Positions 54,148 through 62,759 of a DNA stretch of 64,000 bases are shown one piece after another (positions within the stretch are counted from its first letter, which is position 1; each line of letters begins with the position of its first letter). This DNA comes from Arundinibacter roseus (GTDB taxonomy: Bacteria > Bacteroidota > Bacteroidia > Cytophagales > Spirosomataceae), in the NCBI RefSeq assembly GCF_004348825.1, contig NZ_SMJU01000006.1, positions 124,001-188,000 on the forward strand. The letters run 5' to 3'. Under the pieces are notes generated by a model. It searched no databases, was not told the origin of the DNA, and was given only the letters and a program-made list of their open reading frames with translations. Made by a program: the position numbers and the translations under genes.

Positions 54148-55062
54148 TTATAAAGAAAGGTAGTCGGGCAACTCAGGCCGAATGGAAATTCCATGTTCGA
54201 TCAACGTTCGGATGCGCTGACGTTCTTCACCGACGAGTGGTAAGCGTGGCAAACGTACCTGTTCGGTACCAATTCCGCACAAAGCTTCCGCCAGTTTGAT
54301 GTATTGCACCAGTTTGGAGTGAAGGTCAAGTTCGAGCAAAGGCATAAACCAACGATATATTTCACGTGCTTCTTCCAACCTTCCAGCTTTTACCAGACGG
54401 TAAATTGCAACTGTTTCGCGAGGGAAAGCGCACACCAACCCGGCTACCCAACCATCTGCACCCATCACAAGTTCTTCCATAGCAAGCGTATCTACGCCAC
54501 AAAGAATGCTGAGACGATTGCCGAAGCGATTGCGCAGGCGCGTCACATTTGAAATATCGCGGGTCGATTCCTTAACAGCCTGAATGTTGTCCAACTTCAA
54601 TAATTCTTCAAACATATCGGCCGTTACATCAATTTTATAATCCACCGGATTGTTGTAAATCATGATCGGAAGGTGCGTCGAGTGGGCTATATCCTTGAAA
54701 AAAGCCACCGTTTCGCGGTCGTCGGCTTTGTAACGCATGGGGGGTAGCAGCATCAGCCCACTCGCTCCAAACTCAGAAGCCGCCTGAGCCAAATGAACCG
54801 CCTCACGAGTAGAGCCTTCGGCAATGTTCAAAATCACCGGTACTTTGCCATCCACTTGCTCAACAGCATATTTTACCAGCATTTCCCGCTCAGCGTTGGT
54901 CAGCGTGCTTGCTTCTCCAAGAGAACCACCCAGAATAATGCCATCGACGCCAGCGGCCAGTTGAGCCTGCAAATTGAGATTAAACGTTGCTAAATCCAGG
55001 GTATCATCCTGGGTAAATTTAGTTGTAAGGGCCGGAAAAACCCCTTGCCAGGTTACATTCAT
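54148..55062 (-). CDS. DHDPS-family lyase, probable 1-pyrroline-4-hydroxy-2-carboxylate deaminase
   Basis: Class I Schiff-base lyase of 304 residues. The catalytic lysine is K164 in AVKES, with Y136 in MIYNNP and the N-terminal GGSLGEASTLTNAER. In the D-hydroxyproline pathway this enzyme family deaminates and dehydrates pyrroline-hydroxycarboxylate to 2-oxoglutarate semialdehyde. It is the first gene of the operon and has the divergent araC regulator upstream. By sequence alone it could be any DapA-like aldolase (for example N-acetylneuraminate lyase-type); the context points to hydroxyproline. The semialdehyde dehydrogenase of the pathway is not in this window. Confidence 0.82.
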   Translation of the reverse strand: MNVTWQGVFPALTTKFTQDDTLDLATFNLNLQAQLAAGVDGIILGGSLGEASTLTNAEREMLVKYAVEQVDGKVPVILNIAEGSTREAVHLAQAASEFGASGLMLLPPMRYKADDRETVAFFKDIAHSTHLPIMIYNNPVDYKIDVTADMFEELLKLDNIQAVKESTRDISNVTRLRNRFGNRLSILCGVDTLAMEELVMGADGWVAGLVCAFPRETVAIYRLVKAGRLEEAREIYRWFMPLLELDLHSKLVQYIKLAEALCGIGTEQVRLPRLPLVGEERQRIRTLIEHGISIRPELPDYLSL

Positions 55063-55116
55063 GACTTTTTGATGTTTATAGGAAAAACCGAAATTGTATA
55101 CTCTCTTTATTTACAA

Positions 55117-55124
55117 CAAAGGTA
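55117..55124 (-). promoter_or_regulatory. Candidate -7 element for the hydroxyproline operon
   Basis: Reads TACCTTTG on the minus strand, an exact TAnnTTTG match, 54 bases before the lyase ATG. The inverted repeat at 55152-55188 begins in the upstream -33 region; no TTG at normal spacing, which would fit an activator-dependent promoter. Confidence 0.5.
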
Positions 55125-55151
55125 GCTTTCAAAAAAAGCGTTTGTTTGTCA

Positions 55152-55188
55152 AAATTAGGTGAGTATTGATGGTATATTGACCTAATTT
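55152..55188. promoter_or_regulatory. Inverted repeat, likely regulator binding site between araC-type gene and operon
   Basis: AAATTAGGT (55152-55160) and ACCTAATTT (55180-55188) are exact inverse copies with centres 28 bases apart. It lies in the divergent intergenic region, just upstream of the operon promoter, with GTATTGA/GTATATTGA partial repeats inside. A plausible target for the AraC protein. Confidence 0.5.
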
Positions 55189-55226
55189 CTTTTATTTAGA
55201 GTTTATTTTCGTATAAATCACATCAA

Positions 55227-56084
55227 TTGAAGCCAATTTCATTTCATATTCCACGCACCCAACGGGAAGTTTTCAGGATTCAGGCCGAACGCCTGCCGCA
55301 TTTTTACGATCGGCTGCACCTGCACGATGAAATTCAGTTTACGCTTATTGTGAATGGAGCCGGAACGCTCATTGCGGGTGATTTTGTGGGGCGTTTTGAG
55401 CCGGGCGATGTATTCATGATTGGCAAGCAACTCCCCCACGTGTTTCGCTGCGACCGAAGGTTTTATGAAAGTCCGGAAGAAGTCGAAAGCATTTCGGTGT
55501 TTTTTGATGAAAGCTACGCGGGAACAGATTTTTGGGAAACGGCAGAACTGCAACTAACCCGGGAGTGGCTGCAAAGACTAGGTCAGGGAGGCCGTTTGAC
55601 GGAACCTTCCCGAACGCAGGCTGCGAGTTATCTTCAAAATCTCGCCAATCTGCAAGGACTTGACAAGTTGATTGAAGGATTTCGGTTGTTGAAATATATG
55701 GAAGAAAGTACGGATTCAGAACCGCTGTCTGTACAGGAAGGGGGGCAATTTTCGAAGGAATTACTTGGAGACCGAATGAATAAAATCGTGAGTTTCACTT
55801 TTCATGAAAGTCATCGGGCAATCTCTATTGAAGAGGTAGCCGATTTAGTGGCCCTAACCCCCTCCGCCTTTTGTCGCTTTTTTAAGCTAAGAACCCGCAA
55901 AACGTATTTCACTTTTTTGAATGAAATCAGGATCAGCCATGCGTGTCGACTTTTGCTGACGACCGATTGGCCCGTAGGAACAATTTGTATGGAAAGTGGC
56001 TTTTCAAACCTCTCTCATTTTAATGTGTCGTTCCGAAAATCTACGGGTGTTACACCCAAAGCCTACCGAATGAAGGTTCGGTAA
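55227..56084 (+). CDS. AraC-family regulator with N-terminal cupin, TTG start
   Basis: Transcription regulator of 285 residues: N-terminal cupin-like ligand domain (residues 15-80; GTLIAGDFVGRFEPGDVFMIG) and a C-terminal HTH_18 domain (from about residue 185; SIEEVADLVALTPSAFCRFFK and VGTICMESGFSNLSHFNVSFRK in parts). The start is the TTG at 55227: a stop codon lies just upstream in frame, no ATG occurs before residue 64, and the MKPISFHIPRTQREVF start fits the family. It is divergent from the hydroxyproline/GH127 operon and probably regulates it. The sensed ligand may be hydroxyproline or arabinose; the sequence does not say. Confidence 0.85.
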   Translation: MKPISFHIPRTQREVFRIQAERLPHFYDRLHLHDEIQFTLIVNGAGTLIAGDFVGRFEPGDVFMIGKQLPHVFRCDRRFYESPEEVESISVFFDESYAGTDFWETAELQLTREWLQRLGQGGRLTEPSRTQAASYLQNLANLQGLDKLIEGFRLLKYMEESTDSEPLSVQEGGQFSKELLGDRMNKIVSFTFHESHRAISIEEVADLVALTPSAFCRFFKLRTRKTYFTFLNEIRISHACRLLLTTDWPVGTICMESGFSNLSHFNVSFRKSTGVTPKAYRMKVR

Positions 56085-56100
56085 ATAGTGTTTCTGGAAA

Positions 56101-56283
56101 TTAATGAATTTGCCCGGATCGCAACTGACGCGAAAGTCGCAGCATTTTTTCAGAGATGGCAGACGTAGTAATTTTTGTTTCTGATTTTGGAAATTCTTTG
56201 GATAAACCGAGTTTTCCTTCCACGTAGTAAGCAGCGAAAATCCCCCCAAATAGGCTGATAAAGAAAAATAGCAAGAGTTCCAT
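56101..56283 (-). CDS. Small single-helix membrane protein
   Basis: A 60-residue protein beginning MELLLFFFISLFGGIFAAYYVEG: one N-terminal membrane helix followed by a charged tail with Lys, Arg and Ser. ATG start, in a gap that otherwise has no gene. Its composition makes it look real, but it has no known motif. It may be an assembly or regulatory micro-protein. The upstream region has a TGTCAGGT inverted repeat. Confidence 0.5.
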   Translation of the reverse strand: MELLLFFFISLFGGIFAAYYVEGKLGLSKEFPKSETKITTSAISEKMLRLSRQLRSGQIH

Positions 56284-56290
56284 ATTTTTA

Positions 56291-56336
56291 TGTCAGGTTA
56301 GGTATACGGTCTATTAGACAAATGTTATACCTGACA
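56291..56336. promoter_or_regulatory. Inverted repeat upstream of the small membrane protein gene
   Basis: TGTCAGGT (56291-56298) is the exact inverse of ACCTGACA (56329-56336), 30 bases apart, with TATAC inside each arm. Possible operator; no promoter box is clear. Confidence 0.35.
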
Positions 56337-56353
56337 GGTCACACCATTTTTCA

Positions 56354-56379
56354 CAAAAAAACACCTCAAAAAAGAGGTG
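56354..56379 (-). terminator. Intrinsic terminator after the receiver-kinase gene
   Basis: CACCTC (56362-56367) pairs with GAGGTG (56374-56379) around an A-rich loop. On the minus strand seven Ts follow. It closes the rpoN-kinase transcript 48 bases past the last stop. Confidence 0.65.
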
Positions 56380-56426
56380 CTGTTTCCACAATTTTTAATA
56401 CAGACACTTATCATTGATGATTTTTA

Positions 56427-57878
56427 TCACAGGCTCTCCTGCGTTATCTCCAACGGAAAGCTCAGCGTAAATACCGTTCCGATTCCTTCTTCCGACTGAA
56501 CATCAATACGTCCTTTGTGCGACTGTACAATGTTAAGCGTACTTGCCAGACCGATGCCCATCCCGGATTTTTTTACTGTAAAATAAGGCTCAAAAATTTT
56601 AGTCATATTGGCCTCACTTATGCCCGAGCCATTGTCCGCAATCAGAACCTGCACTTCCTGATCTGTCTGTCGGGTGATGATCCGAAGTGTACCTTTACCA
56701 TTTTCCATTGCTTCTATGGCATTGGTAATCAGGTTTAGCAGGGCTATTTTAAATGTATTTTCATCCAGTAAAATAACCGCATCTTTTTCATGGTAATGCT
56801 TTTCAACCTGAATCGATTTCAGTTGCAGTCGATCGATAGCAGAATCAAGAGTTTGGTCCAGAATAGCATGTAGTGACCCGGGACTTAAATTTAATTCCTC
56901 TGAACGAGACGATTGCAGAAGCTGCGTAATCAGGTCGTTGATCCGGCTACAATTTCGCTTAATGATGTCAATGTAGAAGATTAGGCCTTCGTCTTCGATT
57001 TCGGATTCGAGTTGCTCTGCCGATAGATTTACGTTGGTTAATGGATTCCGAACTTCGTGCGCCAGCATTCGCACCAACCGGCTGGTAACGGCGAGTTTTT
57101 CAGAAAAAAGTCGCTCACGTTCCGATTGTTTTTGGAGCGTTACGTCATGAAAGCGTCCCTGAACGTAGGTAAATTCGAGATCCTTTTCGATGGTGGCCGA
57201 AAAAATCCCGAACCTCTTTTCTCCCTGCTTAGTCACTAAGCGCACCTCCTGATCGATCAGATCTTTTTGTTCGCGAATATTTTCCCAGAGAGTTTGCATT
57301 TCGCCTTCTTCGAAAAAATCCGGGATGGTTTTAGACTGTAATTCTGCTTCCGAAAAACCCGTCAGAGAAAGAGACGCGGCATTGAAATCGAGAATATTTC
57401 CCTGTAAATCGGAGATAAACAACATATCCTTGGATTCTTCAAAAATCCGTCGGTAACGTCGTTCGCTTTTGCGCAAGGCTTTTATAACCTTCGTCCGTTC
57501 GAGAGCGTAGCGCAGGCTTCGTTCCAGAATCGTGACTTCCAGCTCACTTTTCACGAGGTAGTCGGCTGCTCCTACGCGTAAAGCTTCCAGGGCGATTTTT
57601 TCATCGCCTTTGCCGGTAAGTAAAATGATCGGTTCCTGGCAATTTTGGGCGACTGCCTCTTCAATCAGGTCGATTCCTGTGCGCGACCCCAGCAGATAAT
57701 CAAAAATGTAGATGTCGTGTCGGCAGTTGGTCAGATAATCTACCGCGCGCTCGTAGGTGGGGCACCATTGGATTTTAAAATTCCAATTTGTTAAATCCTT
57801 AAAATACTCGCTTGTCAGCAAAAAATCGTCTTCGTCGTCATCAACGAGCAGGACATGAAGAGGTTCATCCTGATTCAT
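56427..57878 (-). CDS. Receiver-PAS-histidine kinase hybrid
   Basis: Cytoplasmic signalling protein of 483 residues. A CheY-like receiver starts VLLVDDDEDDF with the phosphoacceptor D60 in IFDYLLG, a PAS domain spans about 140-250, the HisKA helix has H274 in LAHEVRNPLTN, and HATPase_c has GSGISEANM and GMGIGLAST. The order (receiver first, then kinase) means it can receive a phosphate from another kinase. It has no membrane helix. It is the last gene of the minus-strand block beginning with rpoN. Confidence 0.9.
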   Translation of the reverse strand: MNQDEPLHVLLVDDDEDDFLLTSEYFKDLTNWNFKIQWCPTYERAVDYLTNCRHDIYIFDYLLGSRTGIDLIEEAVAQNCQEPIILLTGKGDEKIALEALRVGAADYLVKSELEVTILERSLRYALERTKVIKALRKSERRYRRIFEESKDMLFISDLQGNILDFNAASLSLTGFSEAELQSKTIPDFFEEGEMQTLWENIREQKDLIDQEVRLVTKQGEKRFGIFSATIEKDLEFTYVQGRFHDVTLQKQSERERLFSEKLAVTSRLVRMLAHEVRNPLTNVNLSAEQLESEIEDEGLIFYIDIIKRNCSRINDLITQLLQSSRSEELNLSPGSLHAILDQTLDSAIDRLQLKSIQVEKHYHEKDAVILLDENTFKIALLNLITNAIEAMENGKGTLRIITRQTDQEVQVLIADNGSGISEANMTKIFEPYFTVKKSGMGIGLASTLNIVQSHKGRIDVQSEEGIGTVFTLSFPLEITQESL

Positions 57879-57950
57879 GAATTGGTAGGGTTAAGTCGTG
57901 TTAGTATGAATTAGTCAGGAAGAGGAAACAGGTAAAATTCAGAAGAAATT

Positions 57951-59468
57951 TCAGGACACCCGGATTCCCTGTGAAATCGGAAATACCATCGTAAACGAAG
58001 CTCCTTCGCTAGGTTTTCCGTAAGCCATAATAATTCCGGAATGATTTTCTGCTACTTTCTTACAAACTGCCAGTCCGATGCCCGCTCCTTCATATTCTGA
58101 TCTGCCGCGCAGACGCTGAAAGAGAGTGAAAATTTTACTGGATTCGTTGTTTTCAAACCCAATGCCATTGTCTGAAACCGTAATTCGGACGTATTCCCTG
58201 TTGGCAGGCAATCCGTAATTCAATTGATCACTTTTCGATAATCGATCCGACTGTATGGTAATTAACGGAGTTTGATCTTCGTTGGTAAATTTCAGGGAAT
58301 TTGATAATAGATTCATGAACAACTGCGACATCTGACTTGGAATTGCATCAATAACGGGCAGATCTTCTACCTCAATTTGTGCATTCTGCCGTTGAATGGC
58401 AATTTCCAGATCGCTCATGGTACTTTTCAGAATCTGGTTCAAATCCGTTTTTTTGAATCCTTCCCGAGAGCGGGTTACGCGCGAATATTCCAGCAGGTTA
58501 TTGATCATGTCCTGCATCCGACGGGTTGCATTCAGAATTCGATCCAGATATAGCCCCATTTCCTCATTGAGTGCGCCTTTGGAGCGCAGTTCAAGCCGTT
58601 CACCGAAAGACACGATTTTGCGGAGCGGCTCCTGCAAATCGTGCGATGCAACGTAGGCAAATTGTTCCAGATCAAAATTGGAACGATTTAAGTCAGCAAC
58701 TTTCCGTTCAAGTTCGTTCTGAATACTTTTTATGGAAGTCAGGTCAAACGCACAACCGATGGAGGTAGCGGCGCGGGTATGATCACCATCGTTAAATTGT
58801 CCACGACTGACCAGGTATTTTTCTTCCCCCTGCACCGTCATGATGCGGTATTCAACGCTAAAAGAAGCTTTGGTTTTAAATGAGTTTTTTACTGCTTCGT
58901 CGAGCTGTTGTACATCATCCGGATGTACGTGCGTCAGATACAACGGGTAGGATGCCTCCATTGTAGCCATTTCGGCAGGCGAATAGCCAAGTATAGAAAA
59001 AATACCGTCTGACCATTCCAGTTTGTCATTTTCGAGGTCCCACACCCAACTTCCAAACTGCATGGTTTGCTCGGCATCATGCAGAATATTTTTCACCAGC
59101 GCTTCCCGCTTTTCCAGTTCTTTGCGGGGGGTGATGTTGGTAAGCGTACACATAAAATGGTGCGCATCCACCGGCACATTACTTGCCCGGCACCAGGTAT
59201 TGGACTGTTTGAAATAAATTTCAAGATCCTGGCGGGGCAGCAATTCTTCATTCAATAATTCTACATCGGCAATATCGTCCCAATTTTTCCCCGCAAGACT
59301 CTCCCAACCCGTGAGAGATTTGGCCGCGGCATTATCTACCGTGCAGACATACTTAACTCCTCCACCTGTATTGGACCGATCCTCTTTGAAAAGGAGCAGC
59401 CCGCTGGTGGAAGCGTTAAGGAGATCATTGATCCCAAATGAATGAAATATTTTTTTCAAATCAGTCAT
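57951..59468 (-). CDS. Soluble PAS-domain histidine kinase
   Basis: Kinase of 505 residues without membrane helices. Two PAS-like segments (about 15-115 and 130-245; the second includes EWSDGIFSILGYSPAEM) precede a HisKA with the phosphorylated H276 in YVASHDLQEPLRKI and HATPase_c (GIGFENNESSKIF, GAGIGLAVC). The DLQEP form of the H-box is that of the cyanobacterial-phytochrome-like kinases. It lies 14 bases after the ntrC-type gene, so it is the likely cognate sensor of that regulator. Confidence 0.9.
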   Translation of the reverse strand: MTDLKKIFHSFGINDLLNASTSGLLLFKEDRSNTGGGVKYVCTVDNAAAKSLTGWESLAGKNWDDIADVELLNEELLPRQDLEIYFKQSNTWCRASNVPVDAHHFMCTLTNITPRKELEKREALVKNILHDAEQTMQFGSWVWDLENDKLEWSDGIFSILGYSPAEMATMEASYPLYLTHVHPDDVQQLDEAVKNSFKTKASFSVEYRIMTVQGEEKYLVSRGQFNDGDHTRAATSIGCAFDLTSIKSIQNELERKVADLNRSNFDLEQFAYVASHDLQEPLRKIVSFGERLELRSKGALNEEMGLYLDRILNATRRMQDMINNLLEYSRVTRSREGFKKTDLNQILKSTMSDLEIAIQRQNAQIEVEDLPVIDAIPSQMSQLFMNLLSNSLKFTNEDQTPLITIQSDRLSKSDQLNYGLPANREYVRITVSDNGIGFENNESSKIFTLFQRLRGRSEYEGAGIGLAVCKKVAENHSGIIMAYGKPSEGASFTMVFPISQGIRVS

Positions 59469-59482
59469 TATGTCAAGCGTGT

Positions 59483-60919
59483 TTATTGCATATCAAACTG
59501 CTTCATCTTATTGTAGAGGGTTTTTCTATCAATATTCAGAAGACGAGCAGCCTTACTTTTATTATAATTTACCTGCCGAAGCACCTGCATAATCATGTCG
59601 TACTCTGCTTCATTGGCTACCGTTTTCAGGCTTGGGTTCAAATCCAGGTCTTGTACGGGCATGGTGATTGGCATGGTGGTAAACTCCTCATCCATTTCTT
59701 TCAGTTTCTGGAAATTGGCAATTTCAAATGGCAACGCTTTCTCTTCCAGGTATTCTGTATTGGATAAAAGCGTAGCACGTTTAATCACATTTTTCAGTTC
59801 TCTGAGGTTACCCGGCCAATCATAATTCATAAAATCCTGTACCACTTCATCCGAAAACCCCTTGATATTCTTGGCAAGTTCTACATTTGTGGCTTGCAGG
59901 AAGGTCTCGGCAAAGAGCATAATATCCGCTTTCCGGTTTCGCAGGGCGGGTACTTCCATACTAAATTCGTTGAAGCGATAGTATAAATCTTCTCTGAATT
60001 TCCCTTTTTTTGCTGCTTCCAGCAGGCGTTCATTACTCGCTACAATGATGCGTACGTCCAGATCTATTTCTTTATTTCCGCCGATTCGGCGTACTTTTCG
60101 CTCCTGCACTACGCGCAAAAGAGCCATCTGAATCTCGTAGGACAGGTTCGCAACTTCGTCCAGAAAGAGCGTGCCGCCATTGGCCATTTCAAAATGTCCG
60201 ATTTTGGTTTGAAGAGCTCCCGTAAACGATCCCTTTTCGTGGCCAAATAGCTCACTTCCGGCCAGTTCTTTGGAAATTGCTCCACAGTCCATAGCCACAA
60301 ACGGTTTGTTGCGGCGGTTCGATCGGTTATGAATCTCATGGGCGATTGCTTCTTTTCCGGAGCCACTTTCGCCGTACAGAATCACACTGAAATTGGTAGG
60401 AGCCACGAGGTCAATCTGACGATAGAGTTCGTCCGAAACGGCACTTTGGCCAATCACATATCCCGACGCCGACTTGGGAGCTTTGCGGGTAGCCGGACTT
60501 CCATTTTGAGAGGGCTGCGTGGTTTCGGTATAATTGAAACTAACCTCAGGAGTGTTTTGAGCATCGGCAAGCGCTTTACGTACGGTCACCAAAATTTCAT
60601 CAGGAAACAACGGCTTTGTGATATAATCGTAGGCTCCTTGCTTCATCACGTTTATCGCCGTCTTGATATCCGAGTAACCCGTGATGATGAGTACCGGTAC
60701 ATGCGGTAATTTTTTCTTTATACTTACCAGGAGTTCAGAACCTGTCAAATCTCCAAGCCGAAAATCTGTCATAACCAGATCGGGCTTAAACTCATCTACC
60801 AGCAGCAAGCCTCGCTTTCCGGTTTGCGCTGTTTCTACTTCAAAGCCATTCTTGGACAAAAACCGCTTCAACAGCATACAAATATCGCCTTCATCATCAA
60901 CTACGAGTATTTTTTCCAT
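59483..60919 (-). CDS. NtrC-family sigma-54-dependent response regulator
   Basis: Activator of 478 residues with receiver (D52 in [11 protein letters not shown]), a Ser/Gln-rich linker (about 120-150), an AAA+ domain (Walker A GESGSGKE at 183-190; GSFTGA loop at 230-235, a variant of GAFTGA that contacts sigma-54; Walker [10 protein letters not shown]), and a Fis-like HTH at the C-terminus ([21 protein letters not shown]). Its partner sigma factor is encoded immediately upstream at 61000-62463, and a soluble kinase directly downstream. Confidence 0.94.
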   Translation of the reverse strand: MEKILVVDDEGDICMLLKRFLSKNGFEVETAQTGKRGLLLVDEFKPDLVMTDFRLGDLTGSELLVSIKKKLPHVPVLIITGYSDIKTAINVMKQGAYDYITKPLFPDEILVTVRKALADAQNTPEVSFNYTETTQPSQNGSPATRKAPKSASGYVIGQSAVSDELYRQIDLVAPTNFSVILYGESGSGKEAIAHEIHNRSNRRNKPFVAMDCGAISKELAGSELFGHEKGSFTGALQTKIGHFEMANGGTLFLDEVANLSYEIQMALLRVVQERKVRRIGGNKEIDLDVRIIVASNERLLEAAKKGKFREDLYYRFNEFSMEVPALRNRKADIMLFAETFLQATNVELAKNIKGFSDEVVQDFMNYDWPGNLRELKNVIKRATLLSNTEYLEEKALPFEIANFQKLKEMDEEFTTMPITMPVQDLDLNPSLKTVANEAEYDMIMQVLRQVNYNKSKAARLLNIDRKTLYNKMKQFDMQ

Positions 60920-60999
60920 TAAGATGCTAGTGCTTTTAGGTTCAAATCTGTATTCATAGCCAGTACCAGGAATACTTTACTTTTGTACTAATTATTTTT

Positions 61000-62463
61000 T
61001 CAACCAATCTCTACTCTCAGGCGCGAAGTAGGGATATTCAACTGTTCGCGGTACTTGGCCACTGTCCGGCGCGCCACCAGATAATCACGTTCGGCCAGCA
61101 GGTCTGTTATCTGCTGATCGTTCAGAGGATGTCGTTTGTCTTCCGCTTCTACAATCTCGCGGATCGCTTCCTGAATCGCCCGATTTGACACCTCCGTGCC
61201 GTCTTCACGGGCTACTCCCTCTGTAAATAGGTCTTTTAATAAAACAATGCCAAAAGGAGTCTGCACATATTTATTAGTGGTTACTCTTGACACTGTCGAA
61301 ATATCCATATCAATTATTTCGGCAACATCTTTCAGAATCATCGGTTTCAGCTTTTTGATATTTCCTGTTTGAAAATAATCAAACTGCAACTTCACGATTG
61401 CCCGCATCGTATTGAGCATCGTATTTTCGCGCTGCTTGATGGCGTCGATAAACCACTTGGCCGAATTGATCTTGTTTTTTAAAAATTGACGGGTAGCCCG
61501 GTCATTTTTTTCTTCCGCCATTTGCGTAAAAACCTTGTTCATCCGCAGTGCAGGGCTATTTCCCCAGGCTAGCTGTACCTCAATATTGTCATCATCAAGG
61601 TATCTCAGCAAAAAATCCGGCTTGATACTTTCATTAATCGTGCTATCGTTTCGCAGTCCGGATGCCGGTTTGGGATTCAGTGAAACAATGCAGTGCAACG
61701 CTTCTTTCAAGTGCTCTTCATCAATTTCCAGCACGCGCATGATTTTATCATAGTTGCGTGCACCTAGCTCATCAAAACAATCCGTGAGTATGCGGTTGGC
61801 GAGGTTCCAGGATTCAGGACGGTTACTCATGCGATTGAGCTGAATGCGCAGACTTTCCTGCAAATCGCGGGCGGCGATGCCGGCGGGTTCCAATTGCTGA
61901 ATCACTTTCAGCATCTCTTCCACGTCAGCTGCGTCAATAAAAATGCTGTTGGCGAAGGAAATATCGTCGGCGATAATGTCGCAATCTCTTCTCAAAAAAC
62001 CGTCTTCATCCAGCGAATCCAGGATAAAATCGGCGATAAGTTGCTGCCTTTCACTCAAACGCAGAAAATGAATTTGTTCTTTGAGCTCATCTCTAAACGA
62101 AACCGTTTCAACCACGGGCCGTGTATAAAGCTCATCGTCAGGCGTATAGTTGTTAGAGTAGGTTTTGTAATCAGGTACATCATTATCTCTGAACTCGTCC
62201 CAATCGTAGTAATCCTGCATGGAAGGCGCCTCGTCGTCGCCTACCCCAACAGTTTCTCCTTTGTCCAAAAAATCCTCCACACGCTCACTTTCTGCGGGCT
62301 CCTCATCCTTGTCTTTTCCCTCTTCCAAAACCGGATTTTCCTCCATTTCCTCCTTGATCCGATGTTCCAGTTCAAGCGTTGTCAGGTGCAGCAAATTGAG
62401 CATCTGAATTTGTAAAGGGGAGTATTTCAACGTTTGACGTTGAACTTGGGCTTGTCTCTGCAT
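61000..62463 (-). CDS. rpoN: RNA polymerase sigma-54 factor
   Basis: Alternative sigma factor of 487 residues that needs AAA+ activators. The N-terminal Gln-rich region I reads LKYSPLQIQMLNLLHLTTLELEHRIKEEMEENP in two parts, followed by an acidic region II, the core-binding domain, and the C-terminal RpoN box ARRTVAKYRE, which contacts the -24 element. It is the first gene of a minus-strand group with the NtrC-type activator and two kinases. Confidence 0.96.
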   Translation of the reverse strand: MQRQAQVQRQTLKYSPLQIQMLNLLHLTTLELEHRIKEEMEENPVLEEGKDKDEEPAESERVEDFLDKGETVGVGDDEAPSMQDYYDWDEFRDNDVPDYKTYSNNYTPDDELYTRPVVETVSFRDELKEQIHFLRLSERQQLIADFILDSLDEDGFLRRDCDIIADDISFANSIFIDAADVEEMLKVIQQLEPAGIAARDLQESLRIQLNRMSNRPESWNLANRILTDCFDELGARNYDKIMRVLEIDEEHLKEALHCIVSLNPKPASGLRNDSTINESIKPDFLLRYLDDDNIEVQLAWGNSPALRMNKVFTQMAEEKNDRATRQFLKNKINSAKWFIDAIKQRENTMLNTMRAIVKLQFDYFQTGNIKKLKPMILKDVAEIIDMDISTVSRVTTNKYVQTPFGIVLLKDLFTEGVAREDGTEVSNRAIQEAIREIVEAEDKRHPLNDQQITDLLAERDYLVARRTVAKYREQLNIPTSRLRVEIG

Positions 62464-62759
62464 GTGCTAACTTTTGTTCTTAGAGTGTAATTTCACACTA
62501 GTTGTTAAAAAAACTGATTCCAGGCTTGCATACTTGTCACACGAATGGTCCTGATTATCTTACACAGGCTTGCTTTTTATAGGAAGTGTAGGGCTAATTC
62601 TATCGTTCTCAACATATATAGCAAGGAAAATGAGCAATATTTATCTACTATCAGAAAGTAAACGGATTAGGCATCCTTTTATCAACAATCGCACCCGCGT
62701 TAAAATTTCCCCAATCTGTGGAAAAATATCCACCCTAATCACTGTGTGAAGTTTTCTCT
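62464..62759. other. Divergent intergenic region between rpoN and the CHASE3 kinase gene
   Basis: This 296-base gap holds no gene that I can see. Next to the rpoN start lies TAGAGTGTAATTTCACACTA (62481-62500), an imperfect palindrome with AGTGT/ACACT arms that could be an operator. No TAnnTTTG box is clear in either direction, and no convincing sigma-54 -24/-12 pair is present. Confidence 0.4.

Noticed and set aside
62464..62759. Sigma-54 (-24/-12) promoter search upstream of rpoN and the CHASE3 kinase
   Set aside because: GGCTTGC-like fragments occur but none has the GG-N10-GC spacing.
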